Positions 27,208 to 35,153 of a DNA stretch of 64,000 bases are shown piece by piece. Made by a program: the position numbers and the translations under genes. This DNA is from Pseudomonas sp. stari2. GTDB lineage: Bacteria; Pseudomonadota; Gammaproteobacteria; Pseudomonadales; Pseudomonadaceae. Position 1 is the stretch's first letter; every line of letters starts with the position of its first letter. The stretch covers positions 2,413,501-2,477,500 of the forward strand of contig NZ_CP099760.1 of the NCBI RefSeq assembly GCF_040760005.1, written 5' to 3'. The notes beneath the pieces are model-generated. The model saw only the letters and a program-made list of their open reading frames with translations, was not told the DNA's origin and did not search any database.

Positions 27208-28446
27208 CTATGACAGGGAGGGCAAAGCGGCTAAGAGCTCACCCAGCGTCGCCTTGTCCCGATCAAAGTAGGCACCCCCGGCGTTTGTGACAGGGAACTG
27301 GAGGTCGCCGATCTCGACGACGTCAGCAACGGAAAATAGTGAGATCAGCTCAAACCCTTTCGCTTCTCCGATCTCGATGCGCCACGACTCATCATCCGCG
27401 GCTACCATCGCCGAAAAGACCTCCGCATCCTCCCGTGTACTGAAGAGCTGCAGCAACTCGATCGACCAGGATTTATCATGGTCGCGATATCTCACGATGT
27501 CAGGCTCTCCTTCGCTCAGAAGGTAATAAGCGCTCTTTTGCCCGAGTGATTGAGCGTCGGGATGATTGGGGCCTCTCCGAATGATCCAAGCGCCGTTGGG
27601 CCCCTTGGCACTGATATGCGGGATCAGCGCAAATTGCTCGATGGTTGGCTCATCGTCAAATGGGTAGTGCGGTAGGGCGGGCCTGCCGAGATGCAAGACT
27701 GTGGCGCCGCATCTCAATTTTCCTCGATGACTCTCTGACGCGTCCCAATCTCCAATAGGTGAGTACCTGGCCATTAACCGGATGATCGCCGGCACAAGTG
27801 TCTGGGATTTTTTCCCCATCATGGGCGCGACTCGAATGAGCTTGCGGTCTCGCTCGCGGACTGTGTCGCTCGGGATCGGCTCAAGAGCTTCCCGTGTGAT
27901 CTCTACAAAATCCCATTCGATAATGCCGTCTTTCTCCTGGGCCACAAGCTGCTGAAGTCGCTCAGGCTCCATGTAGAGCTGTTCAGGTCTCAAAGGAATC
28001 GAGTCCGTCTCTCGTTCAGCGCGGCCGGCGCCTGGGTCCGGAGTGATCGAATTGATCGGCGCTCTCCAATCACACCCACGACTGTTCCAGATATGGACGG
28101 CGTTCTCGAACACGACACCAGCGGTGCTGCTCTCCGGCGTTCCAAAGTAGTAGCGAACGTATTGAGGCGTGCCGAAGAACGTCTTGGTCATAGAGGAAGG
28201 AGAGGGATGGGTCCCATCAACGACCTTGTACTCGAGGACTAGGTCCAAGTCGCCACACATCAGTGCGCCGCGGGCATAGGAGCCCACTACCCACAAAGAG
28301 GTGATCTCAACCTGGGAGGTTACCAGTCTGTTAAGGAAGTTTTTGTAGGCGATCGTGCGGACGGATGCCTCGTCGAGTCTCTGGCAGATTCTCTCGAGCT
28401 TTTTGGTAAATGAATCGCGGGGATAGCGCTTTTCGAGTGCGGCCAT
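27208..28446 (-). CDS. Nucleotidyltransferase-fold protein, possible defence gene
   Basis: 412 aa from ATG 28446; the ribosome site is weak (AAGAG). After an N-terminal helical segment it carries the polymerase-beta nucleotidyltransferase motif VVGSYARGALMCGDLDLVLEY: GS at residues 55-56 and the metal-binding Asp66 and Asp68. A following strand pair includes YVRYYFGTPE and AGVVFENAVHIW. The C-terminal 200 residues are not recognised. It lacks the GSYxxGT...SDID form of CD-NTases and is much longer than MNT-type antitoxins. It is a stand-alone gene on the leftward strand, as expected for a moron. Possible roles are tRNA or protein nucleotidylation in phage exclusion. Confidence 0.7.
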   Translation of the reverse strand: MAALEKRYPRDSFTKKLERICQRLDEASVRTIAYKNFLNRLVTSQVEITSLWVVGSYARGALMCGDLDLVLEYKVVDGTHPSPSSMTKTFFGTPQYVRYYFGTPESSTAGVVFENAVHIWNSRGCDWRAPINSITPDPGAGRAERETDSIPLRPEQLYMEPERLQQLVAQEKDGIIEWDFVEITREALEPIPSDTVRERDRKLIRVAPMMGKKSQTLVPAIIRLMARYSPIGDWDASESHRGKLRCGATVLHLGRPALPHYPFDDEPTIEQFALIPHISAKGPNGAWIIRRGPNHPDAQSLGQKSAYYLLSEGEPDIVRYRDHDKSWSIELLQLFSTREDAEVFSAMVAADDESWRIEIGEAKGFELISLFSVADVVEIGDLQFPVTNAGGAYFDRDKATLGELLAALPSLS

Positions 28447-28599
28447 GCTCTTGTCTTTTCACGTAGGGTGAGGAGGGCGACCGTATCACTCCGCGCAGCT
28501 AAACCACCATTAGCAACAGGTACAACTAGATCTCTAACGTAGTCAGCTGATCGAGACCACCGATTAAACAAACTCGATGGTCTTGCGAACACGCGATTC

Positions 28600-28836
28600 C
28601 TAACGACCCCATGAGTAGCCGTTTTGTCCGCAGTTTCTGGAAATAGACAAAAAAATGTCGTCAGCGGAATATTGCTTGGCCGCCCATGCGTCAAGGTTGG
28701 TTTGGATCACAGCTCTACAATTTTTTGGAAGCCCTGTTTTTCCATAAGTTGGTTCCGCATTGGGATCGCCTGGTGCTGTGAACCTGCCTACAGCTATTCC
28801 TATGATCAGAATCAGAACTACGTTCAAGTATTTCAT
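28600..28836 (-). CDS. Small membrane-anchored or exported phage protein
   Basis: 78 aa from ATG 28836 behind AGGGAACAG. Residues 4-18 (LNVVLILIIGIAVGR) form a signal anchor or signal peptide. The rest is polar, with a Gly/Pro/Thr-rich link and two cysteines (PKNCRAVI, SRNCGQNG) that could pair in the periplasm. Its position next to the lipoprotein gene suggests a joint envelope function such as superinfection exclusion, which is inference only. Confidence 0.65.
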   Translation of the reverse strand: MKYLNVVLILIIGIAVGRFTAPGDPNAEPTYGKTGLPKNCRAVIQTNLDAWAAKQYSADDIFLSISRNCGQNGYSWGR

Positions 28837-28908
28837 TCTGTTCCCTGTGTGGATTGAATGCTGGTAACGTTAATGCGGTAAACCGTTTTTTTGCTTTTCT
28901 GTACCATG

Positions 28909-29925
28909 TCAACGGCTGGACACTGCTGAAGCTTTGCAAGGCCGAGACCATTTTGGGCGCTTTTTTGATAGCTCTGAATAGATGGCGTTGATTAAAGCCG
29001 GTTCGGTTCCAATCGGGCTATATAAACCAACAACTCTGGGAATTGCTCCCATGTCGGTGTCCTTATACCGGTATATGTTGAGTCTGTTTGCCCCAATGGC
29101 AAGAACTCCGTTTTCAATTGTTGTTTGATCAAGCTTGCTTGGCAGTGGCAGGGAGGAGGCTACCGTTTCTCCAGGAAGACCTATCGCCTGAACTGTGAGT
29201 GTTCCTGTGAGGCTGTTTGACTGTGCTTCGAAACCGATAGCACTCAGGCTAACCAATGGAATACCTGATTCCAGCGCTGTTACGTCAGCAGATAGTCTAA
29301 GCCCGACTCCAATGTAAACTGGAATGGTTACGACATCCCCGTTTACGGTGGCGGAAGCTGGTGTAGGCTTGTTTGGATCAACAACTGTGACGTTATACCC
29401 ACTTATTGGCATCCCTGCACCGCGCGCGTCACTGAGCTTCTTAGTGTATCCATATGTGATTGCAGAAATTAGGAAGGTGACCGGAATGGCATCCACATTC
29501 ACATAGTCAAGAACTGCGCGATAACTCTTTCCCTTAGCTGTAAATTTTGCAGGTCCGAAGGACAAACCTCCAGATTGTTCGTAGCTGGCAACCGCAAATC
29601 TTACTGTTATGTCGGGAAGGGATTGAGAGAGTGGCGCAAAAGACTTAGGTCCTTTTGGGGCAGTAAACTCTGCACAGCTATCCGCTTCGAAATCTTGATC
29701 AATTGCCAATCCATCTAGAGGCACGTAACCATAATTAGAGGCTCTGGACGCTAAGGTATCTGGCAGAGAGGGATTTCGCCCCACCGTGGTGCAGCCACTA
29801 ACAAAAAATAACACGCCACCAATCATTGCGGCAGACACAGCTTTGCCAAACGTAACTGATGATGCTTTCACCCCTCTTCGAAAGCTCCGGCTTAATCCGC
29901 GATATGACAACCGTTTTACATCCAT
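28909..29925 (-). CDS. Large predicted lipoprotein of the prophage
   Basis: 338 aa from ATG 29925, seven bases after AAAGGAG; upstream ATGs at 29964 and 29931 are worse placed. A basic n-region (RLSYRGLSRSFRRGVKAS) leads to a hydrophobic stretch AAMIGGVLFFVSGC with a lipobox cysteine. The remaining 290 residues are beta-rich and repetitive in style (ITVRFAVASYEQSG, VVTIPVYIGVGLRLSADVTAL, SNSLTGTLTVQAIGLPGETV), and no family is recognised. A surface or periplasmic lipoprotein encoded leftward beside attL is a typical lysogenic-conversion gene. Confidence 0.7.
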   Translation of the reverse strand: MDVKRLSYRGLSRSFRRGVKASSVTFGKAVSAAMIGGVLFFVSGCTTVGRNPSLPDTLASRASNYGYVPLDGLAIDQDFEADSCAEFTAPKGPKSFAPLSQSLPDITVRFAVASYEQSGGLSFGPAKFTAKGKSYRAVLDYVNVDAIPVTFLISAITYGYTKKLSDARGAGMPISGYNVTVVDPNKPTPASATVNGDVVTIPVYIGVGLRLSADVTALESGIPLVSLSAIGFEAQSNSLTGTLTVQAIGLPGETVASSLPLPSKLDQTTIENGVLAIGANRLNIYRYKDTDMGAIPRVVGLYSPIGTEPALINAIYSELSKKRPKWSRPCKASAVSSR

Positions 29926-30222
29926 TCTCATGCTCCTTTGGGGCGGATCTCCAGATGATGGCACTTTACCGCTACTAGGCCGCCTTCGAGGTATAGACCA
30001 ATAGCGCGGTTTCCTCTATGTGCTACAGGAAAATTCCCAGGAAAGCAGATTTCTCAGCTCTTGCACCCACTGGTATGCAGCCTCAAACCTTTTCCTGATC
30101 ACTCCAATCTGCACAATTTCCGTGTCGCGAGTTGCGCCACCTTCCTGCCAAAAATCGCAGTGTTACATATTGCTAACTGGCGATAGACTGGAGCTAATTT
30201 AGTACGCATTGGAGGATCCCTG

Positions 30223-31122
30223 GTGGCAAGACTTAGCAATGCTGTGCGAAGTGTTTCGGATCTTCCCGGATGGTTCGATTTAAAAAAGTATGAGTTTACA
30301 GCTGAACTTGATAGTGCTGGTTGGTATGAGCAGCTCTTTGCAAGAGAGCAGTTATTTTTATTGATGAGTTTTCGTAGAGGGGCGGACGGGCGACAGATAA
30401 ATGAAACCGTAGCTTTTGAAGTGGCATCTGAAATATGGTCAAAAACGAATATTTCATTTGGTGAGTCTAATGTTTTATCGTCTGTATGCGGCTTCGATGG
30501 GGCCATGAGTCGTGTTAGGTCAGACTATTCGAGACCAGTGCATTCCCTTACCTATAGACAGTATCTGCAGCAGGGGGATAGGATTAAGGTTGTAGCTAAA
30601 GAGAAAGCGGATAACTGGTGGAGGAATGTAAGTCGTGATGATCTTAGTTTGGGTAGTGTGGACTTAAATCTTGCTCGTCAAGTAATGGGGTTTGTTGATT
30701 TGCCATTGTATATGTCTCAAGAAAAATCATCGTTGCACACTATGGCTAATGTTGATTTGACTATGCCAGATACTGTTTTGTTAGAGGCTTTTAAGACATG
30801 GCTTGTTAAGGCCAAATCGGATTTTTACCTTTCTTCCGGTAAACAATACAGAAAGCCAGATTTATCGGCATGGCGTCGCCTAGGAGTACTTCCATACATT
30901 GATTTAATTTCCTGGGCCGAGCTTTCAGGTAAGAGCATTCCGAACAGAGTAATGGCGAATGCCATTTTTCCAACAGGAGAGGGTGGCGAGGAGACCATTA
31001 GGAAGACGACGGCCCCTCTTGCAGTAGAAATCGTAGGTCGTGGAGAGCATTCAGACAGGACCATTCTGGATACGCTACTGGCAGTAGCCGCTCTTGAGGG
31101 TGGAGCCGTAGGGGTTGGTTAA
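30223..31122 (+). CDS. DUF6387-like protein
   Basis: 299 aa from GTG 30223, seven bases after GGAGG. It begins with VSDLPGWFDLKKYEF and DSAGWYEQLFAREQLFLLMSF, and in the C-terminal half has VLLEAFKTWLVKAKSDF and RRLGVLPYIDLISWAELSGKSIPNRVMANAIFP. This arrangement resembles the DUF6387 family, often found near integrases in mobile DNA; its role is unknown. The gene is clearly more AT-rich than its host-side neighbours, a sign of separate acquisition. Confidence 0.65.
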   Translation: MARLSNAVRSVSDLPGWFDLKKYEFTAELDSAGWYEQLFAREQLFLLMSFRRGADGRQINETVAFEVASEIWSKTNISFGESNVLSSVCGFDGAMSRVRSDYSRPVHSLTYRQYLQQGDRIKVVAKEKADNWWRNVSRDDLSLGSVDLNLARQVMGFVDLPLYMSQEKSSLHTMANVDLTMPDTVLLEAFKTWLVKAKSDFYLSSGKQYRKPDLSAWRRLGVLPYIDLISWAELSGKSIPNRVMANAIFPTGEGGEETIRKTTAPLAVEIVGRGEHSDRTILDTLLAVAALEGGAVGVG

Positions 31123-31272
31123 TTCGGAAGACCTTATGTCTCAATTTTTTCCGGAAAAAAGATGGTCCTTTTGAGCGCCTTCCATTTGCTTATTTTGTGT
31201 GAATAATCGGAAACCATCGTAAACACAGTAAATCCGAGAGGCGCACGATGGTAGGAATGGTCACCCAGGCAC

Positions 31273-31296
31273 AAAAAAGCCCGATATGCCGGGCTT
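31273..31296 (-). terminator. Leftward terminator after the XRE regulator
   Basis: The stem AAGCCCG / CGGGCTT is followed on the minus strand by a T run (A run 31273-31278 on the plus strand). It ends transcription of the regulator gene at 31301. Confidence 0.75.
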
Positions 31297-31300
31297 GGTA

Positions 31301-31756
31301 TTACTCAGAGATTTCAATATCTCCATTTTCATCTGGGGCTGGCAGCGCATCGAACCGATCAACCATTCCTGGAAACTCTTCTTCCATCATGCGGCGTGTT
31401 TCTGGATCTTTAAGTTTCATCCGGAGCCCGATGAACGTCAATTTGCGCATCAGCTCTTCAGTAGAAATTCCAAGCTTTGCTGCCTCCATATCGAACTCCT
31501 CGGCTTCTTCTGCGGTGAGCTGAACCTCGATTTCCTTAGTGGTTTTCTTCAGTTCTGGCATCAGATCGTAGGCGTCCATTTTCAGAACGCGGGCCAGTTT
31601 AAGGGCGCCACCTAAGCGTGGTTTGGAGCGGCCAGCCTCATATCGGACGATCTGAGGCTGACTGATGCCACTTAGCTCAGAAAGATCCTTTTGAGTAAGA
31701 CCCGCTTCGGAGCGCGCCCATAGCAGGCGCTCAGCAAAAGATCTGGTATCGGTCAT
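31301..31756 (-). CDS. XRE-family regulator of the antirepressor module (Mnt-like role)
   Basis: 151 aa from ATG 31756. Residues about 8-62 are a Cro/CI helix-turn-helix (RLLWARSEAGLTQKDLSELSGISQPQIVRYEAG). A second, charged helical part follows (TKEIEVQLTAEEAEEFDMEA, then TEELMRKLTFIGLRMKL), perhaps for oligomerisation. It is divergent from the arc gene and probably binds the GATCAC-type sites between them. By position it takes the role that Mnt plays in P22, silencing the antirepressor operon during lysogeny. That is an inference from gene order. Confidence 0.8.
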   Translation of the reverse strand: MTDTRSFAERLLWARSEAGLTQKDLSELSGISQPQIVRYEAGRSKPRLGGALKLARVLKMDAYDLMPELKKTTKEIEVQLTAEEAEEFDMEAAKLGISTEELMRKLTFIGLRMKLKDPETRRMMEEEFPGMVDRFDALPAPDENGDIEISE

Positions 31757-31813
31757 TTAGTCCCCGGAGGCTTTCAATTACTCGGTTTCATATCACTATA
31801 CCAGAGAACAAAT

Positions 31814-31874
31814 GATCTCCAATGATCACTATTGACAAGTGATCGCTTGAGGTATGAAATGATCACAAGTGATC
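31814..31874. promoter_or_regulatory. Divergent promoters with GATCAC operator sites
   Basis: GATC-N6-GATC (31814-31827), then GATCACT...AGTGATC (31824-31844), and the inverted repeat GATCAC-AA-GTGATC (31861-31874). They overlap a rightward promoter TTGACA (31832-31837) N17 TGAAAT (31855-31860) for arc and an extended -10 TATAGT on the minus strand (31795-31800) for the XRE gene. Confidence 0.7.
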
Positions 31875-31899
31875 TATTTTGTGGCGATGGAGGTTGGAT

Positions 31900-32064
31900 A
31901 TGAAGCAAGAGAAGAGCCCGCTGGTGATTCGTTTACCGGTGCCATTGAGAGCGTGGTTGAGTATGAAGTCAGAGGAGAACGGGAGGTCAACGAACGGGGA
32001 GGTGGTTTTCCGGCTAAGGAAAATGATGGAGCAGGAGATGGAGCATGAAAAACAGCAGGCATGA
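31900..32064 (+). CDS. Arc-family ribbon-helix-helix repressor
   Basis: 54 aa from ATG 31900 behind GGAGG. The fold is evident from the strand PLVIRLPVPLRAWLSMK and the helix pair EENGRSTNGEVVFRLRKMMEQ, which parallels P22 Arc (AEENGRSVNSEI). It is the first gene of the antirepressor operon and probably represses that operon later in infection. It overlaps the region before the DUF3077 gene. Confidence 0.9.
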   Translation: MKQEKSPLVIRLPVPLRAWLSMKSEENGRSTNGEVVFRLRKMMEQEMEHEKQQA

Positions 32065-32128
32065 AAAAGCCCCAAGCGCGCCAACGCTTGAGGCCTATGA
32101 AGCAGTGAATATTTCTGAGGACATTCAC

Positions 32129-32440
32129 ATGAAACAGAATACGGCATCACAGGAAAAACTCAATGCTGGCGCTCTCAAGGAGCCGCTCACCATTGAAAGC
32201 TCATTCGTTAGCTGTAATGTCGAGAGGCAGGAGTTGTTTGCGGTGCGCCCAGGAATTCCTGCCGTAGATGCGCTTAGCCAGGCGTCCTGCATTCTCTACA
32301 GCGTGCGGGAGTCGCTGTGTGAGGCAGGTATGCAGCAGACCACTATCTCCCCGACTCAAGCATGGTTGCTCCACTTGGCCGTCGAATCGGCCAAGGCGGT
32401 GATTGATTCTGTGGGTGAGGGCCTGGAGAAACTCGCATGA
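32129..32440 (+). CDS. DUF3077 family phage protein
   Basis: 103 aa from ATG 32129 behind GAGGA. A longer form from ATG 32045 (AGGAG ahead) is possible but would cover an inverted repeat CAAGCG/CGCTTG. The core LFAVRPGIPAVDALSQASCILYS followed by AWLLHLAVESAKAVIDSV fits the DUF3077 family common in Pseudomonas phages. Function unknown. It overlaps the antirepressor start by 4 bp. Confidence 0.75.
   Translation: MKQNTASQEKLNAGALKEPLTIESSFVSCNVERQELFAVRPGIPAVDALSQASCILYSVRESLCEAGMQQTTISPTQAWLLHLAVESAKAVIDSVGEGLEKLA
32437..32440 (+). promoter_or_regulatory. ATGA overlap coupling DUF3077 and antirepressor
   Basis: The antirepressor ATG shares bases with the upstream stop TGA. No good separate ribosome site is seen, so translation is probably coupled. 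Confidence 0.6.
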
Positions 32441-33240
32441 ACAACTCCTTGAGCCAAATTGAGCAGCCGGTAGGGATTGCGTCATCTTTTCAGCCTAAAC
32501 GATGCGTGTCGCCTGCCACTATGTCGTCTCGCGAGATTGCCGATCTAGTCGAGTCACGCCATGACAGCGTGAAGCGCACCATCGAGCGTTTGCAAGAAAA
32601 AGGCGTTGTGAGCTTTTCACCGTCGGTGGAAACCTCCCACGAAGGTTCTGGCGCACGCCCGGTTGAGGTGTATCTCGTAAACAAGCGTGACAGTTTCGTC
32701 ATTGTCGCTCAGCTCAGCCCGGAGTTCACCGCTGCGCTGGTGGATCGGTGGCAGGAGCTGGAAGGGCAGATCGCACAGCCGCGCGAACTGTCACGCATGG
32801 ATCTGATACAGATCGCCTTCGAGGCAGAGCAACAGCGCCTGCAGTTGACTATCCAGGTTGAGGCTCAGGCCTCGAAGATCCACTCCTTGGAGAACCTGTT
32901 CAGGGAAGGCATGACCCACACCCAGTTCTGCAAGGGTCTCAATGGGGTCAACGTCATGCAGGTGGGCAAGTTCCTCGAAGGACGCAGCTGGCTCTACAAC
33001 GAGAGCAAATCCGGCCTGCGCTTCCGTGTGGCGTCATACGCTCGTGACAAGTACATGACTGAGCACCAACATGAAGTCACTCCGCACGGAAAGGAACCGT
33101 TCATTTGCTTCACGCCTGTTCTGCTCAAGAAGGGCGCAGTGCGTCTATACGATCTGTATTTGGCCGGCGAGTTGCCTATGAAGAAAAATTGGGACGGCCA
33201 ATTTTTCCACCGCAAGGCTACAGAGGTGGACTTGGAATGA
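32437..33240 (+). CDS. Rha-type phage antirepressor
   Basis: 267 aa. After a 28-residue lead, the N-terminal Rha domain reads TMSSREIADLVESRHDSVKRTI, then VEVYLVNKRDSFVIVAQLSPEFTAALVDRWQELE. A coiled-coil linker follows (EAEQQRLQLTIQVEAQASK), then a C-terminal ANT/KilA-C-like domain (GMTHTQFCKGLNGVNVMQVGKFLEGRSWLY). Such proteins bind and inactivate the prophage repressor. It sits downstream of an Arc-type repressor, as ant does in P22 immI. Confidence 0.85.
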   Translation: MNNSLSQIEQPVGIASSFQPKRCVSPATMSSREIADLVESRHDSVKRTIERLQEKGVVSFSPSVETSHEGSGARPVEVYLVNKRDSFVIVAQLSPEFTAALVDRWQELEGQIAQPRELSRMDLIQIAFEAEQQRLQLTIQVEAQASKIHSLENLFREGMTHTQFCKGLNGVNVMQVGKFLEGRSWLYNESKSGLRFRVASYARDKYMTEHQHEVTPHGKEPFICFTPVLLKKGAVRLYDLYLAGELPMKKNWDGQFFHRKATEVDLE

Positions 33241-33273
33241 TCTGGGGCGCCGACTTAAGGAAGGCGTGAGGGG

Positions 33274-33299
33274 AGCCCGGCCTAGCGCCGGGCTTTTGC
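33274..33299 (+). terminator. Terminator of the antirepressor operon
   Basis: The perfect stem AGCCCGGC / GCCGGGCT with a 5-base loop is followed by TTTGCTTTCTT. It separates the operon from the convergent CI-like gene. Confidence 0.8.
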
Positions 33300-33308
33300 T
33301 TTCTTGGA

Positions 33309-33734
33309 TCAGGATTTTTCGGAGTTGGCTTTCTCAAGCAGTACCGCGATGCCTTCCAGCAGCACCAAGTCTGACTCTTTGAGTTTTCCCTTCGCCGCGG
33401 CGCGGGCCAGCTTATCGAGGATTGCAATCGATTTAGGTGAGGCGTTTCCGATCATCGCCTGATACACGGGGGATTGTTCTCGGATGATCTCAACGCGGCC
33501 GAACTCGCCTTCGATAACGTTCGAACCGTAGCCGGCAGGGTTAACAAGAACGCCTGGCGCTAGGCCGATTTTCTGTTCGAGGTTGAGTGCCGCTTTTTCG
33601 CCTAGGCCGCGATGGCCATTGAGGATCTGGGACAAATAGGAGGCGTCCAGATCGTGCTGCTCTGCGAATTCTTTCTGACTGAGTGGGCCGATTACACGCC
33701 GCAGCGCTTCGACCCGAAGAGTTTTCATATCCAT
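33309..33734 (-). CDS. CI-like XRE repressor
   Basis: 141 aa from ATG 33734; ATG 33728 is an alternative, and a TTG at 33761 would place the start inside an operator. It has the helix-turn-helix PLSQKEFAEQHDLDASYLSQILNGHRGLGE, a short linker and a C-terminal helical part (AILDKLARAAAKGKLKESDLVLLEGIAVLL). It lacks the LexA-like self-cleavage peptidase domain, so RecA-driven cleavage is unlikely; inactivation by the Rha antirepressor fits better. Probable binding sites are TTAGCAAANNNTAA at 33755 and 33795. Confidence 0.82.
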   Translation of the reverse strand: MDMKTLRVEALRRVIGPLSQKEFAEQHDLDASYLSQILNGHRGLGEKAALNLEQKIGLAPGVLVNPAGYGSNVIEGEFGRVEIIREQSPVYQAMIGNASPKSIAILDKLARAAAKGKLKESDLVLLEGIAVLLEKANSEKS

Positions 33735-33754
33735 AGGCGAATAGTGATCCTGCG

Positions 33755-33811
33755 TTAGCAAACAGTAAATTATAAAATGCTATTGCTATGTAAATTAGCA
33801 AAGTGTAATCT
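33755..33811. promoter_or_regulatory. Main control region between repressor and Cro-like gene
   Basis: Operators TTAGCAAACAGTAA (33755-33768) and TTAGCAAAGTGTAA (33795-33808) flank inverted half sites TTGCTA. A rightward promoter TTGCTA (33783-33788) N17 TAATCT (33806-33811) is overlapped by the second operator. Confidence 0.65.
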
Positions 33812-33832
33812 GAGGTTCTTTCGGAGGTCACC

Positions 33833-34078
33833 ATGACGCTAATCGAACTTATCCGGTCCTTGGAGCCGACTCAACTGGAAGCTCTTGCAGAGCGAAGCGG
33901 TACCAGTGTCGGCAACCTTAAACAGATCGCTTACGGGTACCGCCTCGCGGGGCCAGGGCTAGCCATAAATCTTGATCGGGAGTCGGGGAGGGCGGTGACC
34001 TGCGAAGAACTGCGCCCCGATATTGATTGGGCCTACCTGCGTAATTCCTCTACCAGCTCCGAGCAATCCGCCGCCTGA
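33833..34078 (+). CDS. YdaS/Cro-like regulator
   Basis: 81 aa from ATG 33833 behind TCGGAGGT. It is a compact helix-turn-helix (LEALAERSGTSVGNLKQIAYGYRLAGPGLAINLDRESG) with the ending VTCEELRPDIDWAYLR typical of the YdaS group of Cro-like proteins. It is the first rightward gene of the early operon and faces the CI-like repressor, so it probably switches the circuit to lytic growth. Confidence 0.85.
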   Translation: MTLIELIRSLEPTQLEALAERSGTSVGNLKQIAYGYRLAGPGLAINLDRESGRAVTCEELRPDIDWAYLRNSSTSSEQSAA

Positions 34079-34164
34079 TTCGATGAGCAAAGTTTCGCTC
34101 ATCGACAAGACGTGCTGCCACGACAACCGCCAAGAAACAGGTACATCGCGCAATTCATGAGGCA

Positions 34165-34554
34165 GTGCTGGATGCGGGGCCAAAGCAGTTGGCTCATCTG
34201 ATGGGCATGAGCCACACCGCGCTTCTGAATCGCAGCAATCCGAATGATGACTCGCACCGGCTGAACCTAGAGCAGTTCCTACAGATCCTGGTGCATAGCA
34301 ACAACCCGGAGCCGCTGCAGCAATTGGCAAGCGCTTTGGGGTACGAACTGGTGCCCCGGGTGAAGCCGCAAGGGGTCAGCCTGATCCAGGCCTTAGTGCA
34401 TCTGGCAGCAGAGTCGGGTGACGTCTCTCGCGCTGTACATGACGCCTTGGCCGATGGTCATGTTTCGCAGATCGAGAAGGCCGGGATCCAGAAAGAGATC
34501 GGCCATGTGCGGCAGTGCTTGCTGGTGCTGGAGGAGTCGGTAAAGGCCGCTTGA
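34165..34554 (+). CDS. CII-family phage regulator, start unclear
   Basis: 129 aa from GTG 34165. It has the phage CII pattern DAGPKQLAHLMGMSHTALLNRSNPNDDSHRLNLEQFLQIL followed by PLQQLASALGY. The reading frame is open back to 34087, and the residues before the GTG (TTTAKKQVHRAIHEA) look like the normal N-terminus of this family. There is no ATG, GTG or TTG there. The ATG at 34083 is in another frame. Either a one-base indel broke the native start or an unusual start is used. This type of CII probably activates the repressor or integrase promoter. Confidence 0.75.
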   Translation: MLDAGPKQLAHLMGMSHTALLNRSNPNDDSHRLNLEQFLQILVHSNNPEPLQQLASALGYELVPRVKPQGVSLIQALVHLAAESGDVSRAVHDALADGHVSQIEKAGIQKEIGHVRQCLLVLEESVKAA

Positions 34555-34778
34555 TCAGTTCAGAGAAAACCTTAAGTGGCCAAGAAATCATTCCCCAGTT
34601 GGCAGGCGTAGATGATGAGTCCATTCAGGGGGAGAAGGTGATCAGAGCAGGACTTGCATTATTTCAAACGGGTGGATGATCAGATTCACCCGGGGCAGAA
34701 AGCAACAAGCCCGGCGGGAACCGGGCTTATCAATCGTCCTGTGCAACCAGGACAAAACATCTCAATGAGGTACTAATC

Positions 34779-35153
34779 ATGGCACACGCAATCCGTAGTG
34801 AACAAGTCAGTTCGAATGTGCATCCATTCCCACGACCTCAGGCACGAGATTCAGAGCCTGGACTCTATGAAGCGAAGGAAGGAAGTGCTCTGCATGGTTT
34901 GAGCGAAGAGCAGCGTATCGCGGTAGCGGAACTGATTCATGCCCAGCGCAAGCATGCGGTGCAGTGGTGGACATTTCTCAATGAAATGCGGGCACGCAGA
35001 TTGTTGCCAGACTGGATCGATCGTCAAAGCGTTGGTAATGGGCCTGATATGGATCGTTACCGTGATGGTTGTGAAGCTGTAAACCTCGCGCTTTATGGCA
35101 CTCGGCGCGTGTGTGTGGCAGGTGGGTATTGCAGCGTGGAGTTCGACGAATGA
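34779..35153 (+). CDS. Hypothetical phage early protein
   Basis: 124 aa from ATG 34779 behind AATGAGG. It has a polar N-terminus with prolines, then helices LSEEQRIAVAELIHAQRKHAVQWW and MRARRLLPDWIDRQS, and a C-terminal stretch LYGTRRVCVAGGYCSVEF with two cysteines. No family is recognised. It overlaps the next gene by 4 bp, so it is first of a tightly packed early set. The gap before it (34555-34778) holds an AAGCCCGG hairpin without T run. Confidence 0.65.
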   Translation: MAHAIRSEQVSSNVHPFPRPQARDSEPGLYEAKEGSALHGLSEEQRIAVAELIHAQRKHAVQWWTFLNEMRARRLLPDWIDRQSVGNGPDMDRYRDGCEAVNLALYGTRRVCVAGGYCSVEFDE

